Positions 52,230 through 60,935 of a stretch of DNA of 64,000 bases are shown here, piece after piece. A program made the position numbers and the translations under genes. The notes under the pieces are model-generated. The model saw nothing but the letters and a program-made list of their open reading frames with translations. It searched no databases and was not told the origin of the DNA. This DNA is from Ga0077555 sp050250755 (GTDB taxonomy: Bacteria; Pseudomonadota; Alphaproteobacteria; Rhizobiales; Hyphomicrobiaceae), in the NCBI GenBank assembly GCA_050250755.1, contig JBFWOB010000020.1, positions 36,403 through 100,402 of the forward strand, written 5' to 3'. Positions within the stretch are counted from its first letter, which is position 1. Every line of letters starts with the position of its first letter.

Positions 52230-54695
52230 ATGACGATTGATTTACCGCGATCGGCGCGCGTGGTCGTCATCGGTGGCGGTGTCGTCGGGTGCTCAGTTGC
52301 GTATCATCTGGCGAAGCTCGGCTGGCGCGATGTGCTGCTGCTCGAGAGGAAGCAGCTCACGTCGGGCACGACGTGGCATGCAGCGGGTCTCATCGGGCAG
52401 CTTCGCGCAACCGCGAATATGACAAAGCTCGCGCGCTATGGCGCCGAGCTCTACGGAAACCTCGAAGCCGAGACTGGCGTCGCCACAGGCTTCCAGAGCG
52501 TTGGATCACTGTCGCTGGCATTGACCACGGAACGGCTCGAAGAGCTACGGCGCGGAGCGTCGATGGCTCGTGCGTTCGGCGTAGACGTCGAGGAGATTTC
52601 CGTCGTTGAAGCCTCCCGGCGCCATCCCCTCGTCGACATGACGGGGGTGCTCGGCGCGATCTTCCTTCCGCGCGACGGGCAGGCGGATCCTGGCAATGTG
52701 GCGCTGGCCATGGCGCGCGGCGCCACGCAGCAAGGCGCCATCATCCGCGAACACGTGAAGGTTACGGGCATCACGCAGACGAATGGGCGCGTCACAGGAG
52801 TGCTCACCGACCACGGCGCAGTTGCTGCCGAGGTGGTGGTCAACTGTGCCGGCATGTGGGGACGAGAGGTCGGGCGAATGGCGGGTGTGCACCTGCCGCT
52901 GCAGGCCTGCGAGCATTTCTACGTCGTCTCCGAGCCGAGCGACGAGGTGCCGAAGGGCCTGCCCGTGCTGCGCGTGACCGACGAATGCGCGTACTACAAG
53001 GAGGACGCCGGAAAGATCATGCTGGGGGCGTTCGAGCCGAGGGCAAAACCGTGGGCTACGGACGGTATTCCCGGAGATTTCTGCTTCGACGAGCTGCCGG
53101 CGGATCTCGACCACTTTGCGCCAATCCTCGAAACGGCGACGCGCCGCATGCCGCTGCTCGGGCGTCTCGGCATCCGGACATTCTTCAACGGGCCGGAAAG
53201 CTTCACGCACGACAATCGTTATCTGCTGGGAGAGACCCCGGAGCTGACCGGCTTCTACGTCGCCTGCGGCTTCAACTCGGTTGGTATCCAATCGGCCGGA
53301 GGCGCTGGAAAAGCTCTCGCCGAGTGGATCGTGGGCGGCGCGCCGCCGTTCGATCTCTGGGACGTGGACGTCAGACGGACTTTCCCCTTTCAGGCCACGC
53401 GTGCCTTCATCGTGCCCCGCGTTTCAGAAACGCTTGGCCTGCTCTACGCCGATCATTTCCCCTATCGCCAGTTCACCACGTCGCGTGGCGTGCGGCGCTC
53501 GCCGGTTCACGAGATCATGGCGCGCCGTAGCGCTTTCTTCGGCGAAACGGCCGGCTACGAGCGACCGCACTGGTTCGTCTCGCCTGAGGAACACGCGCTT
53601 GGTGTCTCGCCCGAAGCACACAACACCTGGGGCCGGCCGCGATGGTTCGCCAACGTCGCCGCCGAGCATCGCGCCGTTCGTGAGCGTGTTGGCCTGTTCG
53701 ACATGAGCCCGTTCGGGAAGATCCGCGTGGAAGGGCGCGACGCGGAGGCTGTGTTGCAACGGATCTGCGCGAACGACATTGCCGTCGGGCCTGGCCGCAT
53801 CATCTACACGCAGTGGCTCAACGACCGCGGTGGGGTCGAGGCCGACGTCACGGTCACGCGTCTTTCGGAGACGTCATTCCTTGTCGTGACCGGCGTTGCC
53901 ACGGTGCGGCGTGAGCTCGCATGGCTGACGCGGCACATGCCGGAAGACGCTCAGTGTGTCGTGCTCGACGTGTCGAGCGGCGAAGCGTGTTTCGGGTTGA
54001 TGGGCCCCCACGCGCGCGACGTACTTCAGGCGCTGACGCCCGACGATATTTCCGATGCGACGTTTCCGTTCAGCACAGCGCGTACGATCGAGCTTGGGAT
54101 GGCGCACGTGCGGGCGCACCGGATCAGCGAACTCGGATACGAGCTTTATGTCCCGTCCGACTTTGCGACCCATGTGCTGGAGACGCTGCTTTCCAGGAGC
54201 GAGGCGTTCGACATCAGGCTCGCCGGCGTACTCGCGATGGATAGCCTGCGCCTCGAAAAGGCCTACCGTCACTATGGACACGACATTTCGGATGAGGATC
54301 ACGTCCTCGAAGCCGGGCTCGGATTCGCCGTCAAGACGGGCAAGGCGCCGGGCCGTTTCGGGCACTTCATCGGGCGCGAGGCCGTCCTCGCAAAACGGAG
54401 TGCGGGTGTGAGCCGACGGCTCATTCAGTTGAAGCTCGACGATCCCGAGCCGCTGCTTTTCCACACCGAACCCGTCCTCCAGGACGGGCGGATTGTCGGG
54501 CACATTCTCTCGGGCGGCTACGGCCACACGCTTGGTGCAGCGATCGGATTGGCGTACGTGAGCGCTGATCCAAGGGGCAGCGCAGAGGCTTGTCTCGCGC
54601 ACCGTTACGATATCGAGGTGGCCGGGCGTCGGTATCGCGCATCGGCCAGTCTGAGGCCGCTCTACGATCCGGCCGGCGTTCGCGTCAAAGGCTGA
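52230..54695 (+). CDS. FAD-dependent dimethylglycine/sarcosine dehydrogenase-like protein with GcvT domain
   Basis: An 821-residue two-part enzyme. Residues 1-~370 are a DAO-type FAD domain with the dinucleotide motif VVVIGGGVVGCSVAYHLAKLGW and LTSGTTWHAAGLIGQLR, the usual covalent-FAD histidine region. Residues ~430-810 are a GcvT-like aminomethyltransferase domain (VGLFDMSPFGKIRVEGRDAEAVLQRICAND, ELGYELYVPSDFATHVLETL, LRLEKAYRHYGHDISDEDHVLEAGLGFAVK). The fusion oxidatively demethylates dimethylglycine or sarcosine, transferring the one-carbon unit to tetrahydrofolate. Monocistronic, with a palindrome upstream. It would supply 5,10-methylene-THF to the C1 pool also fed by the formate genes. 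Confidence 0.92.
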   Translation: MTIDLPRSARVVVIGGGVVGCSVAYHLAKLGWRDVLLLERKQLTSGTTWHAAGLIGQLRATANMTKLARYGAELYGNLEAETGVATGFQSVGSLSLALTTERLEELRRGASMARAFGVDVEEISVVEASRRHPLVDMTGVLGAIFLPRDGQADPGNVALAMARGATQQGAIIREHVKVTGITQTNGRVTGVLTDHGAVAAEVVVNCAGMWGREVGRMAGVHLPLQACEHFYVVSEPSDEVPKGLPVLRVTDECAYYKEDAGKIMLGAFEPRAKPWATDGIPGDFCFDELPADLDHFAPILETATRRMPLLGRLGIRTFFNGPESFTHDNRYLLGETPELTGFYVACGFNSVGIQSAGGAGKALAEWIVGGAPPFDLWDVDVRRTFPFQATRAFIVPRVSETLGLLYADHFPYRQFTTSRGVRRSPVHEIMARRSAFFGETAGYERPHWFVSPEEHALGVSPEAHNTWGRPRWFANVAAEHRAVRERVGLFDMSPFGKIRVEGRDAEAVLQRICANDIAVGPGRIIYTQWLNDRGGVEADVTVTRLSETSFLVVTGVATVRRELAWLTRHMPEDAQCVVLDVSSGEACFGLMGPHARDVLQALTPDDISDATFPFSTARTIELGMAHVRAHRISELGYELYVPSDFATHVLETLLSRSEAFDIRLAGVLAMDSLRLEKAYRHYGHDISDEDHVLEAGLGFAVKTGKAPGRFGHFIGREAVLAKRSAGVSRRLIQLKLDDPEPLLFHTEPVLQDGRIVGHILSGGYGHTLGAAIGLAYVSADPRGSAEACLAHRYDIEVAGRRYRASASLRPLYDPAGVRVKG

Positions 54696-54833
54696 GGCTT
54701 TCGCCACACTTCGCCGCTTGCACTGGGGCGACGATCGATTTTAGATGCGCGCCGACTCGACAGGCGACGCGTGCGGCCTCGGCCCTCGTCCCCAGTCCGC
54801 TTCGCTTGCAAAGCACGGGGGAGCCACTCAGCA

Positions 54834-55931
54834 ATGATATCGCGCGCCAGGCCCATCAAGGCCGCTCTGTTGGCACTTTGCGGCGCTCTCGCTGCCACAT
54901 CCACTCCCGCGCGTGCCGGTCCGGTCCTTCTCCTTGAAGCCGAGAGTGGACGCGTCCTCTACGCGGACCACCAGGACGATCAGTGGTTTCCGGCATCGCT
55001 CACCAAGATCATGACCGCTTATCTGACGTTCGATGCCTTGAAGACGGGGCGCCTGAAGCTCACCGATACCGTCGTCATGAGCGAATTGGCGCACGTGCAA
55101 GTGCCAAGCAAGATTGGCTTACCGGTCGGAAGCGAGATTACCGTCGATGTTGCCATCCGCGCATTGGTGATCAAATCGGCGAATGACGTTGCCATTATGC
55201 TCGCCGAGAAAATTGGAGGCAGCGAGGGAGACTTCGTGCGCCTCATGAACGACACCGCCAAGAGGCTGGGTATGTCGCGCACGCTTTTCGTCAATGCGAA
55301 CGGCCTACCGGTGGCGGGACAGGTATCAACCGCTCGCGATCTCGCCACGCTCTCCCGCGCCGTTCTGCGCGAATTCCCCGAGCATAACGCCCTGTGGGGC
55401 ATGTCCGAGTTCAGATTGGGGAAACTGCGACTGCGCTCGCATAATGGCCTACTGCGCAGCTTCGAAGGAGCGGACGGGCTCAAGACCGGCTTCATCTGCG
55501 ATGCAGGATACAACGTGGTCGCCAGCGCGACACGCGATGGCACGCGATTGATTGCCGTCGTGCTCGGGGAGCCTTCGGGGAAAGATCGCACGCTGCGCGC
55601 GGCGAGCCTCCTGGATCATGGGTTTGAAACATCGGCCTGGAAGGCAGCGCTTGGCGCGCCGACGCTCGACATGCTGCCCATAGACCCTGGTGCACGCCCC
55701 GTGCAAAGCGTTCGTGAGTCGGTCGTCGCGTGGAATTGCAACGGTCGAAAGCCGGTGAAAAAAGTGTCTCGTCGGAAACCCAAGCCGCACGGCACGACCA
55801 CGCGAGCCAATACTGCCGCTAAGAAGGCCGTCGAGCGGAAGCAGGCCGCTGCTGCTGGCAGCAAGTCGGCCGCGACGTCGACGCCCGCTTCGCCAGCGGC
55901 CAAAAGCGCCGCGCAGCCGGCGCGTCAGTAA
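54834..55931 (+). CDS. D-alanyl-D-alanine carboxypeptidase (PBP5/DacF type)
   Basis: A 365-residue exported peptidase from ATG 54834. Signal peptide ~residues 8-28 (AALLALCGALAATSTPARA). Active-site motifs are SLTK (55-58), SAN (115-117) and KTG (217-219), in the correct order for low-molecular-weight PBPs that trim peptidoglycan pentapeptides. The C-terminus beyond residue ~310 is a Lys/Ala-rich low-complexity tail (RRKPKPHGTTTRANTAAKKAV and similar) instead of the usual amphipathic membrane anchor. It may bind the anionic cell wall. Monocistronic. The nearest gene, a small secreted protein, is convergent. Confidence 0.93.
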   Translation: MISRARPIKAALLALCGALAATSTPARAGPVLLLEAESGRVLYADHQDDQWFPASLTKIMTAYLTFDALKTGRLKLTDTVVMSELAHVQVPSKIGLPVGSEITVDVAIRALVIKSANDVAIMLAEKIGGSEGDFVRLMNDTAKRLGMSRTLFVNANGLPVAGQVSTARDLATLSRAVLREFPEHNALWGMSEFRLGKLRLRSHNGLLRSFEGADGLKTGFICDAGYNVVASATRDGTRLIAVVLGEPSGKDRTLRAASLLDHGFETSAWKAALGAPTLDMLPIDPGARPVQSVRESVVAWNCNGRKPVKKVSRRKPKPHGTTTRANTAAKKAVERKQAAAAGSKSAATSTPASPAAKSAAQPARQ

Positions 55932-55960
55932 CCGAGACCGAAACCCGTATCGGATCCTGC

Positions 55961-56257
55961 CTACACGATCAGCTCTAGCGCCTGCTCGCGATAGCGGCAC
56001 CCTCCATGTGGCTGCTGCCATCGCGGCTCGAGTTGCGTATCCGGTTCGGTCCGGGAGCCGTCCCTGCGATCGGTTGGCGAAAGCGATTGCGGGCCGGTTG
56101 TTTGCGGCTGCGTTTGTGCATCGCTGGGCGCCGACCTCTCAGGCGGGGTCGCGCGGGGGTCAACTTGCGCATAACCGGCAATACTCAAGCCAACGCACAT
56201 CGCGGACACGAGTACAGCGAAGGCCGTCGCCTTCCGAACGCTTGATCGACGCTGCAT
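55961..56257 (-). CDS. Small exported protein of unknown function
   Basis: A 98-residue protein from ATG 56257 with ggaggcag upstream (a good Shine-Dalgarno on the minus strand). It has a signal peptide (TAFAVLVSAMCVGLSIAGYAQ, cleavage near residue 32) and a hydrophilic mature part rich in Pro, Gln, Ser and Arg. I recognise no family. Convergent with the DacF-type gene. The strong ribosome-binding site and signal peptide support it as real despite its size. Confidence 0.55.
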   Translation of the reverse strand: MQRRSSVRKATAFAVLVSAMCVGLSIAGYAQVDPRATPPERSAPSDAQTQPQTTGPQSLSPTDRRDGSRTEPDTQLEPRWQQPHGGCRYREQALELIV

Positions 56258-56592
56258 TGCAACTGCCTCCGTGCAAGGTCCGGATATTCTGGCGGGAACA
56301 ACACCCAGTCCCGCTAATCCCCGAGATCCAACGCAGATTAACCGATGCCGACGGGCACGTCTGCCGCGACCGGCGTTTCTCTCTGCGATCTTGGGAGAGC
56401 GTGCTTCGGCGCCCACACGAACCGTATCGAGACACCGGAGCTACGCGCCGTATCGCCGTGAAACGATAACCATTTCCCTATGCCGCGTTGCCGCCACCTG
56501 GGCATCCCAAACGCGGCCCGTCGAATTGGCGCCGAACTTGCTACTGCCACCCCGAACGGTGCGAAACCTCCAGTCTATCCAAGGTTTGATCC
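56258..56592. other. Intergenic region between two small genes (335 bp)
   Basis: It separates the minus-strand small exported protein and the plus-strand small protein and should hold promoters for both. I saw no structured RNA, repeat or protein-coding frame of convincing composition. Confidence 0.4.
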
Positions 56593-56817
56593 ATGCCGCA
56601 GCATTGGCAGTCCAACGAGGATGCAACCCCCACGCCTCGCGAAGTGGGAGAGATGGCCTGTGTACTCGAAGGCCGTCATGGGGCTTTCGCGGCGCAGGTC
56701 GCGGATTTCTTCTCGACCCAGCACGCGCTTGGCGGCGATGCCGGGCGGTCCTGGGCCTGGGCTGGAGTTGCAGAGACGATCCGACAGCGCGAGAAAACGC
56801 GGAGCACAGAGCGTTAA
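56593..56817 (+). CDS. Small hypothetical protein
   Basis: A 74-residue protein with the pattern of a small helical rhizobial protein: a helix with GRHGAFAAQVADFFSTQHALGGDAG, then a Trp-containing segment (RSWAWAGVAETIRQRE). The layout (helix, Gly-Asp turn, Trp, second helix) resembles small conserved proteins of about 70-80 residues in Rhizobiales, but I cannot name a family. The ATG follows aagg weakly. It lies 117 bp upstream of the flippase gene. Plausible but not certain. Confidence 0.5.
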   Translation: MPQHWQSNEDATPTPREVGEMACVLEGRHGAFAAQVADFFSTQHALGGDAGRSWAWAGVAETIRQREKTRSTER

Positions 56818-56934
56818 CTGGCGATTGCTACTGTCTCCGGACGGGCCTGCACCAGAGACTCTCCCTGCAAGAAAATCATTGCCCGCTGGCTCTCTGGGAT
56901 TTCCCCCAAGCGCGCTGGCTCGAGAGGCGAGTTG

Positions 56935-58326
56935 ATGCTCACGTCCGAAAAGCCCGCGACCGCCTGGAGCGCCCTTTGCTTGGCGGCGAGCGCGCGCGTG
57001 GGAAAGGCACTCGAGGCCATCCGCGGGAGCCGTGACGATCATCGCTCGCGCCGCGACGCGCTGATCGCCTTTCTGGTCCGCGTCGCCAGCGCCGGGATTC
57101 TCTATCTCTCGCAAGTCGTGCTCGCCCGATGGATGGGCGGTTTCGAATACGGCATCTACGTTTTCGTCTGGACGTGGGTTCTGGTTCTCGGCGGTCTGTC
57201 GAATCTCGGGCTGCCGACGCTGATGATGCGGCTTGTGCCCGAATACCGCGAGCGGGGCTCTTTCACGCTCCTGCGGGGATTGCTGCTCTGGGGGCGCCTG
57301 GTTCCATTCACTGTGGCCTCGCTCGTGGCGATGCTCGGACTATTGGCACTCCATTTCTGGGGCGCGCTTCTGTCGAGCCACTATGTACTCCCGGCCACGA
57401 TTGCACTGGCATGCGTGCCGCTCATCGCCATGGGCGACGTACAAGATGGAATCGGCAGAGGGCGCGCCTGGCTTCTGGAAGGACTGGTCCCGCCCTACAT
57501 TCTGCGACCACTATTCGTACTTTCAGCCATGGTGGTCGCCTACGCACTCGGCTGGCCGATGTCTGCAGTGACCGCCGCCGGTGCCGCAGTCGCGGGTACC
57601 TGGCTCGCACTGGTCGTCCAGACCGTGCTGATCAACCGGCGCCTGTCCACTGAGGTTGCGCCTGGACCGTCCGAAAGGACGCTGCACATCTGGCTCGCGA
57701 CATCGCTGCCGCTGCTCGCGATTACTTTCTCGGAAATCCTGCTGCAGACCACGGACGTGCTGGTCATTTCGCAAATGATGGGGCCGGGCGACGTCGCGGT
57801 CTATTTCGCGGCCGCAAAGACCATGAGCCTCGTCATGTTCGTCCACTACGCGGTGGGGAGTGCCATGGCCAATCGTTTCTCGGCGCTGAATGCCCGCGGC
57901 GATCGCGATGGTCTCGTCAAGGTCATCCGTGAGGCTGTCAACTGGACCTTCTGGCCGTCGCTCGCTGGGGCCGCGGCAATCCTGCTGCTCGGTAAACCTT
58001 TGCTGTGGCTGTTCGGGCCGCAGTTCACCGACGGCTATCCTGTGATGCTCGTGCTGGTTTTCGGCTTTCTCGGTCGCGCGGCGGCTGGGCCATCCGAGCT
58101 TTTGCTCAACATGCTCGGACAGCAACGGGCGGCGGCTTGCGTTGCCGTGGTGGTTGCCGGGGCAAATATTGCCCTCAATCTCTTGCTGGTGCCGCATTTC
58201 GGCTTGGTCGGCGCTGCCTCTGCGAGCGCCGCGTCGTTGATTACGGGCGCCGCTCTCTACACCGCCGTCGCGCGACTTGCGCTCGGTCTCGATATCGCGA
58301 TCTGGAGCAACATCGGTCGCCGGTAA
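56935..58326 (+). CDS. Polysaccharide flippase (Wzx/MATE-like, oligosaccharide/lipid export)
   Basis: A 463-residue polytopic membrane protein with 12-14 hydrophobic segments, of the MOP/PST flippase group. The N-terminal membrane region IAFLVRVASAGILYLSQVVLARWMGGFEYGIYVFVWTWVLVLGGLSNLGLPTLMMRLVPEY is characteristic, as are ETDVLVISQMMGP-like LLQTTDVLVISQMMGPGDVAVYFAAAKT and GPSELLLNMLGQ. It likely flips undecaprenyl-linked sugars across the inner membrane. No glycosyltransferases are next to it. ATG at 56935 used; a TTG lies just before. Monocistronic in the window. Confidence 0.88.
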   Translation: MLTSEKPATAWSALCLAASARVGKALEAIRGSRDDHRSRRDALIAFLVRVASAGILYLSQVVLARWMGGFEYGIYVFVWTWVLVLGGLSNLGLPTLMMRLVPEYRERGSFTLLRGLLLWGRLVPFTVASLVAMLGLLALHFWGALLSSHYVLPATIALACVPLIAMGDVQDGIGRGRAWLLEGLVPPYILRPLFVLSAMVVAYALGWPMSAVTAAGAAVAGTWLALVVQTVLINRRLSTEVAPGPSERTLHIWLATSLPLLAITFSEILLQTTDVLVISQMMGPGDVAVYFAAAKTMSLVMFVHYAVGSAMANRFSALNARGDRDGLVKVIREAVNWTFWPSLAGAAAILLLGKPLLWLFGPQFTDGYPVMLVLVFGFLGRAAAGPSELLLNMLGQQRAAACVAVVVAGANIALNLLLVPHFGLVGAASASAASLITGAALYTAVARLALGLDIAIWSNIGRR

Positions 58327-58358
58327 CGCGCCTCGACGCTTGCCTGTCGATTATTGTT

Positions 58359-58382
58359 TGGTGTATGGCATGCCACATACCA
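58359..58382. promoter_or_regulatory. 24-bp palindromic operator upstream of the GntR gene
   Basis: tggtgtatggcatgccacatacca is an inverted repeat: 20 of 24 positions are symmetric, with a perfect core tggcatgcca. It lies 18 bp before the GntR-family start at 58401, a typical site for autoregulation by an FCD-type GntR dimer. An in-frame ATG at 58365 lies inside the palindrome, which is why the later ATG was chosen for the regulator. Confidence 0.65.
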
Positions 58383-58400
58383 GAAGATGGATGGCATTTC

Positions 58401-59087
58401 ATGTCCTCTCAATCGAGCCTCCAGATCGAGCCTATCGCCGAAAGCCTTAGCCTCAAGGCGCGCGCCTACAGGGCGCTTAAAGCGGCCATCATGGACCTCA
58501 ACATCTATGCGGCGGACGCGGAGCTTCGGCTTGACGAGCGCGACCTGTCCCTGCGCTTCGGCATCTCTCGCACTCCCTTGCGCGAAGCCCTCGCCCAGCT
58601 CGAGCAAGAGGGATTGGTCAGGATCGTCGCTCGGCGCGGCATCTTCATCGTGCGCAAGACGAGGGCCGAGATCCTCGACATGATCACGGTGTGGGCCGCC
58701 CTCGAGAGCATGGCGGCGCGGCTTGCCGCGAGCATCGCGACCGAGAAGGAGATCGCGGCTCTCAGGACGCTTATCGTGTTCTCAGGGGACGAGGCGGCGG
58801 CTAATACGGGCGAATATTCGGACGCCAACATCCGTTTCCATCAGACCATCATAGGCCTCGGTGGCAATCCGCTGCTCGGCGAGCTTACCGACAGTTTGTT
58901 CCTTCACGTCCGCGCCATCCGGCAACGCACGATCTTCGAGGCAGACCGCGCGCGTCGCTCAATCGTCGATCATACTGAGATTGTCGATGCGCTCGCCGCG
59001 CGCGACGCTGACCGGGCAGAACGCCTCGTGCGCGAGCACACCATGAAATTGCGCGACCATGTCGAACGCCACGTCGACCTCGATTGA
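58401..59087 (+). CDS. GntR family (FCD/FadR subfamily) transcriptional regulator
   Basis: A 228-residue regulator starting at ATG 58401. The N-terminal winged helix-turn-helix (SLKARAYRALKAAIMD, LRLDERDLSLRFGISRTPLREALAQLEQEGLVRIVARRGIFIV) is the FadR-type GntR pattern. The C-terminal all-helical FCD effector domain (~95-220) includes ALESMAARLAA, RFHQTIIGLGGNPLL and DHTEIVDALAARDADRAERLVREHT; its histidines probably hold a metal and an organic-acid ligand. It stands 79 bp upstream of oxc on the same strand and is the likely controller of the oxalate cluster, perhaps sensing oxalate or a CoA ester. Confidence 0.9.
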   Translation: MSSQSSLQIEPIAESLSLKARAYRALKAAIMDLNIYAADAELRLDERDLSLRFGISRTPLREALAQLEQEGLVRIVARRGIFIVRKTRAEILDMITVWAALESMAARLAASIATEKEIAALRTLIVFSGDEAAANTGEYSDANIRFHQTIIGLGGNPLLGELTDSLFLHVRAIRQRTIFEADRARRSIVDHTEIVDALAARDADRAERLVREHTMKLRDHVERHVDLD

Positions 59088-59166
59088 CACTTAAACGGTA
59101 CGTCAACAAACAGCAGACTGCGTGACGAACGCGGCGCTGAATCAGGCAAACGGGAGAGAAACAACG

Positions 59167-60885
59167 ATGTCCGCAGAGGCACAGACCGAGACGCTGACCG
59201 ACGGCTTCAACCTCGTCCTCGACGCGCTCCAGCTCAATGGCATTGAGACGATCTATGGCGTGCCGGGCATTCCGGTCACTGACCTTGGGCGGATGGCTCA
59301 GGCGCGCGGCATGCGCGTGATTGCGTTCCGTCACGAGCAGAATGCGGGTTACGCAGCAAGCATCGCCGGCTTCCTCAAGCAGAAGCCCGGCGTGTGCCTT
59401 ACGGTATCGGCGCCGGGGTTTCTTAATGGTCTCAACGCGCTCGCGCACGCGACGACGAACTGCTTTCCGATGATTTTGATTTCTGGCTCATCCGAGCGGG
59501 AGATTGTCGATCTGCAGCAGGGCGACTACGAGGAGATGGATCAACTCGCCGTTGCGAAACCGATCTGCAAGGCCGCCTATCGCGTGCTGCATGCCCAGGA
59601 CATCGGGATTGGAATTGCCCGAGCCATTCGTGCAGCCTGCTCAGGACGGCCAGGGGGCGTCTATCTGGATTTGCCGGCGAAGCTGTTCGCACAGACGATC
59701 GACGCGGACGCCGGCCAAAAGTCACTGGTCAAGGTCATCGACCCAGCACCGCGCTATATCCCGGCGCCCGAGTCGATCACGCGCGCACTCGACCTGCTCA
59801 AGTCGGCGAAGAAGCCGCTCATCATTCTCGGCAAGGGCGCAGCCTATGCGCAGGCCGACGCCGATATTCGCGCGTTCGTCGAAAAGAGCGGCGCGCCTTA
59901 TCTGCCGATGAGCATGGCGAAGGGTTTGCTGCCGGACACACATCCGCAGTCGGCCGGCGCGGCGCGTTCGCTGGTGCTGAAGGAGGCGGACGTCGTGATG
60001 CTGGTCGGCGCGCGGCTCAACTGGCTGCTGTCGCACGGCAAGGGTAAGACGTGGGCTCCGGCAGGCATGCAGAAGTTCATCCATGTCGACATAGATCCGA
60101 AGGAAATGGATTCGAACGTCGAGATCGCTGCGCCCGTCGTTGGAGATATTGCCTCGGTCATGGGCGCCATGCTCAAGCTCATGGATAATGGCTGGGCGAA
60201 GGCACCCGCCGAGTGGACCGGTGCTGTGCGCAAGAAGTGCGACGACAACATCGCGAAGATGGCACCGCGCCTGCAGAACAACAATGTGCCGATGGACTAT
60301 CACGGCGCTCTCGGCGCGCTACGTCGGATCATTGCGGAGCAGCCCGACACAATTCTCGTCAACGAAGGCGCCAACACCCTCGATTTCGCACGCTCCATCA
60401 TCGACATCTACGAGCCGAGAAAGCGTCTCGACGTTGGCACGTGGGGTGTGATGGGGGTCGGGATGGGCTATGCCATCGCGGCATCCATCGAGACCGACAA
60501 GCCCGTACTCGCGGTGGTCGGCGATAGTGCCTTCGGTTTCTCCGGCATGGAGGTCGAGACAATGTGTCGGTACCAATTGCCGGTGTGCGTTGTCGTCTTC
60601 AACAACAACGGCATCTATCGCGGCACCGACGTCAATTCCGGCGGATCCGACCCTGCGTGGACTACGTTCGTAAAAGGCGCGCGCTACGACCTGATCGCGC
60701 AGGCGTTCGGTGGTGAAGCTGTCTGTGCCACATCGCCTGACGACCTTTCGCGCGCCGTCAAATCTGCGCTCGCGTCCGGCAAGCCGACGCTCATCAACGC
60801 CGTAATCGACGAGAAGTCCGGCACAGAATCCGGCCGCATCGGCAATCTCAATCCGCAAAGCGCGCTGGCGAAGAAGAAAGCCTGA
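59167..60885 (+). CDS. oxc: Oxalyl-CoA decarboxylase
   Basis: A 572-residue ThDP-dependent enzyme starting at ATG 59167 after gggagag. Motifs are the catalytic glutamate (E57) in FRHEQNAGYAAS, the DPKEMDSN and VVGDIASVM region, and the ThDP motif GDSAFGFSGMEVETMCRY ending in NNNGIYRG. It matches oxalyl-CoA decarboxylase (Oxc), which splits oxalyl-CoA to formyl-CoA and CO2 in the cytoplasm. The frc gene follows after 50 bp, and a GntR regulator precedes it, giving the classical oxalate-catabolic operon. Confidence 0.95.
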   Translation: MSAEAQTETLTDGFNLVLDALQLNGIETIYGVPGIPVTDLGRMAQARGMRVIAFRHEQNAGYAASIAGFLKQKPGVCLTVSAPGFLNGLNALAHATTNCFPMILISGSSEREIVDLQQGDYEEMDQLAVAKPICKAAYRVLHAQDIGIGIARAIRAACSGRPGGVYLDLPAKLFAQTIDADAGQKSLVKVIDPAPRYIPAPESITRALDLLKSAKKPLIILGKGAAYAQADADIRAFVEKSGAPYLPMSMAKGLLPDTHPQSAGAARSLVLKEADVVMLVGARLNWLLSHGKGKTWAPAGMQKFIHVDIDPKEMDSNVEIAAPVVGDIASVMGAMLKLMDNGWAKAPAEWTGAVRKKCDDNIAKMAPRLQNNNVPMDYHGALGALRRIIAEQPDTILVNEGANTLDFARSIIDIYEPRKRLDVGTWGVMGVGMGYAIAASIETDKPVLAVVGDSAFGFSGMEVETMCRYQLPVCVVVFNNNGIYRGTDVNSGGSDPAWTTFVKGARYDLIAQAFGGEAVCATSPDDLSRAVKSALASGKPTLINAVIDEKSGTESGRIGNLNPQSALAKKKA

Positions 60886-60935
60886 GACGCGGCTCTGCCC
60901 AACGCTCAACAAACTGACACAACGGAAGGCCCACC

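Noticed and set aside
58005..58400. Upstream extension of the GntR regulator frame, including an ATG at 58365
   Set aside because: It overlaps the flippase gene in another frame, and the 58365 ATG lies within the 24-bp palindrome, so the start at 58401 is better.
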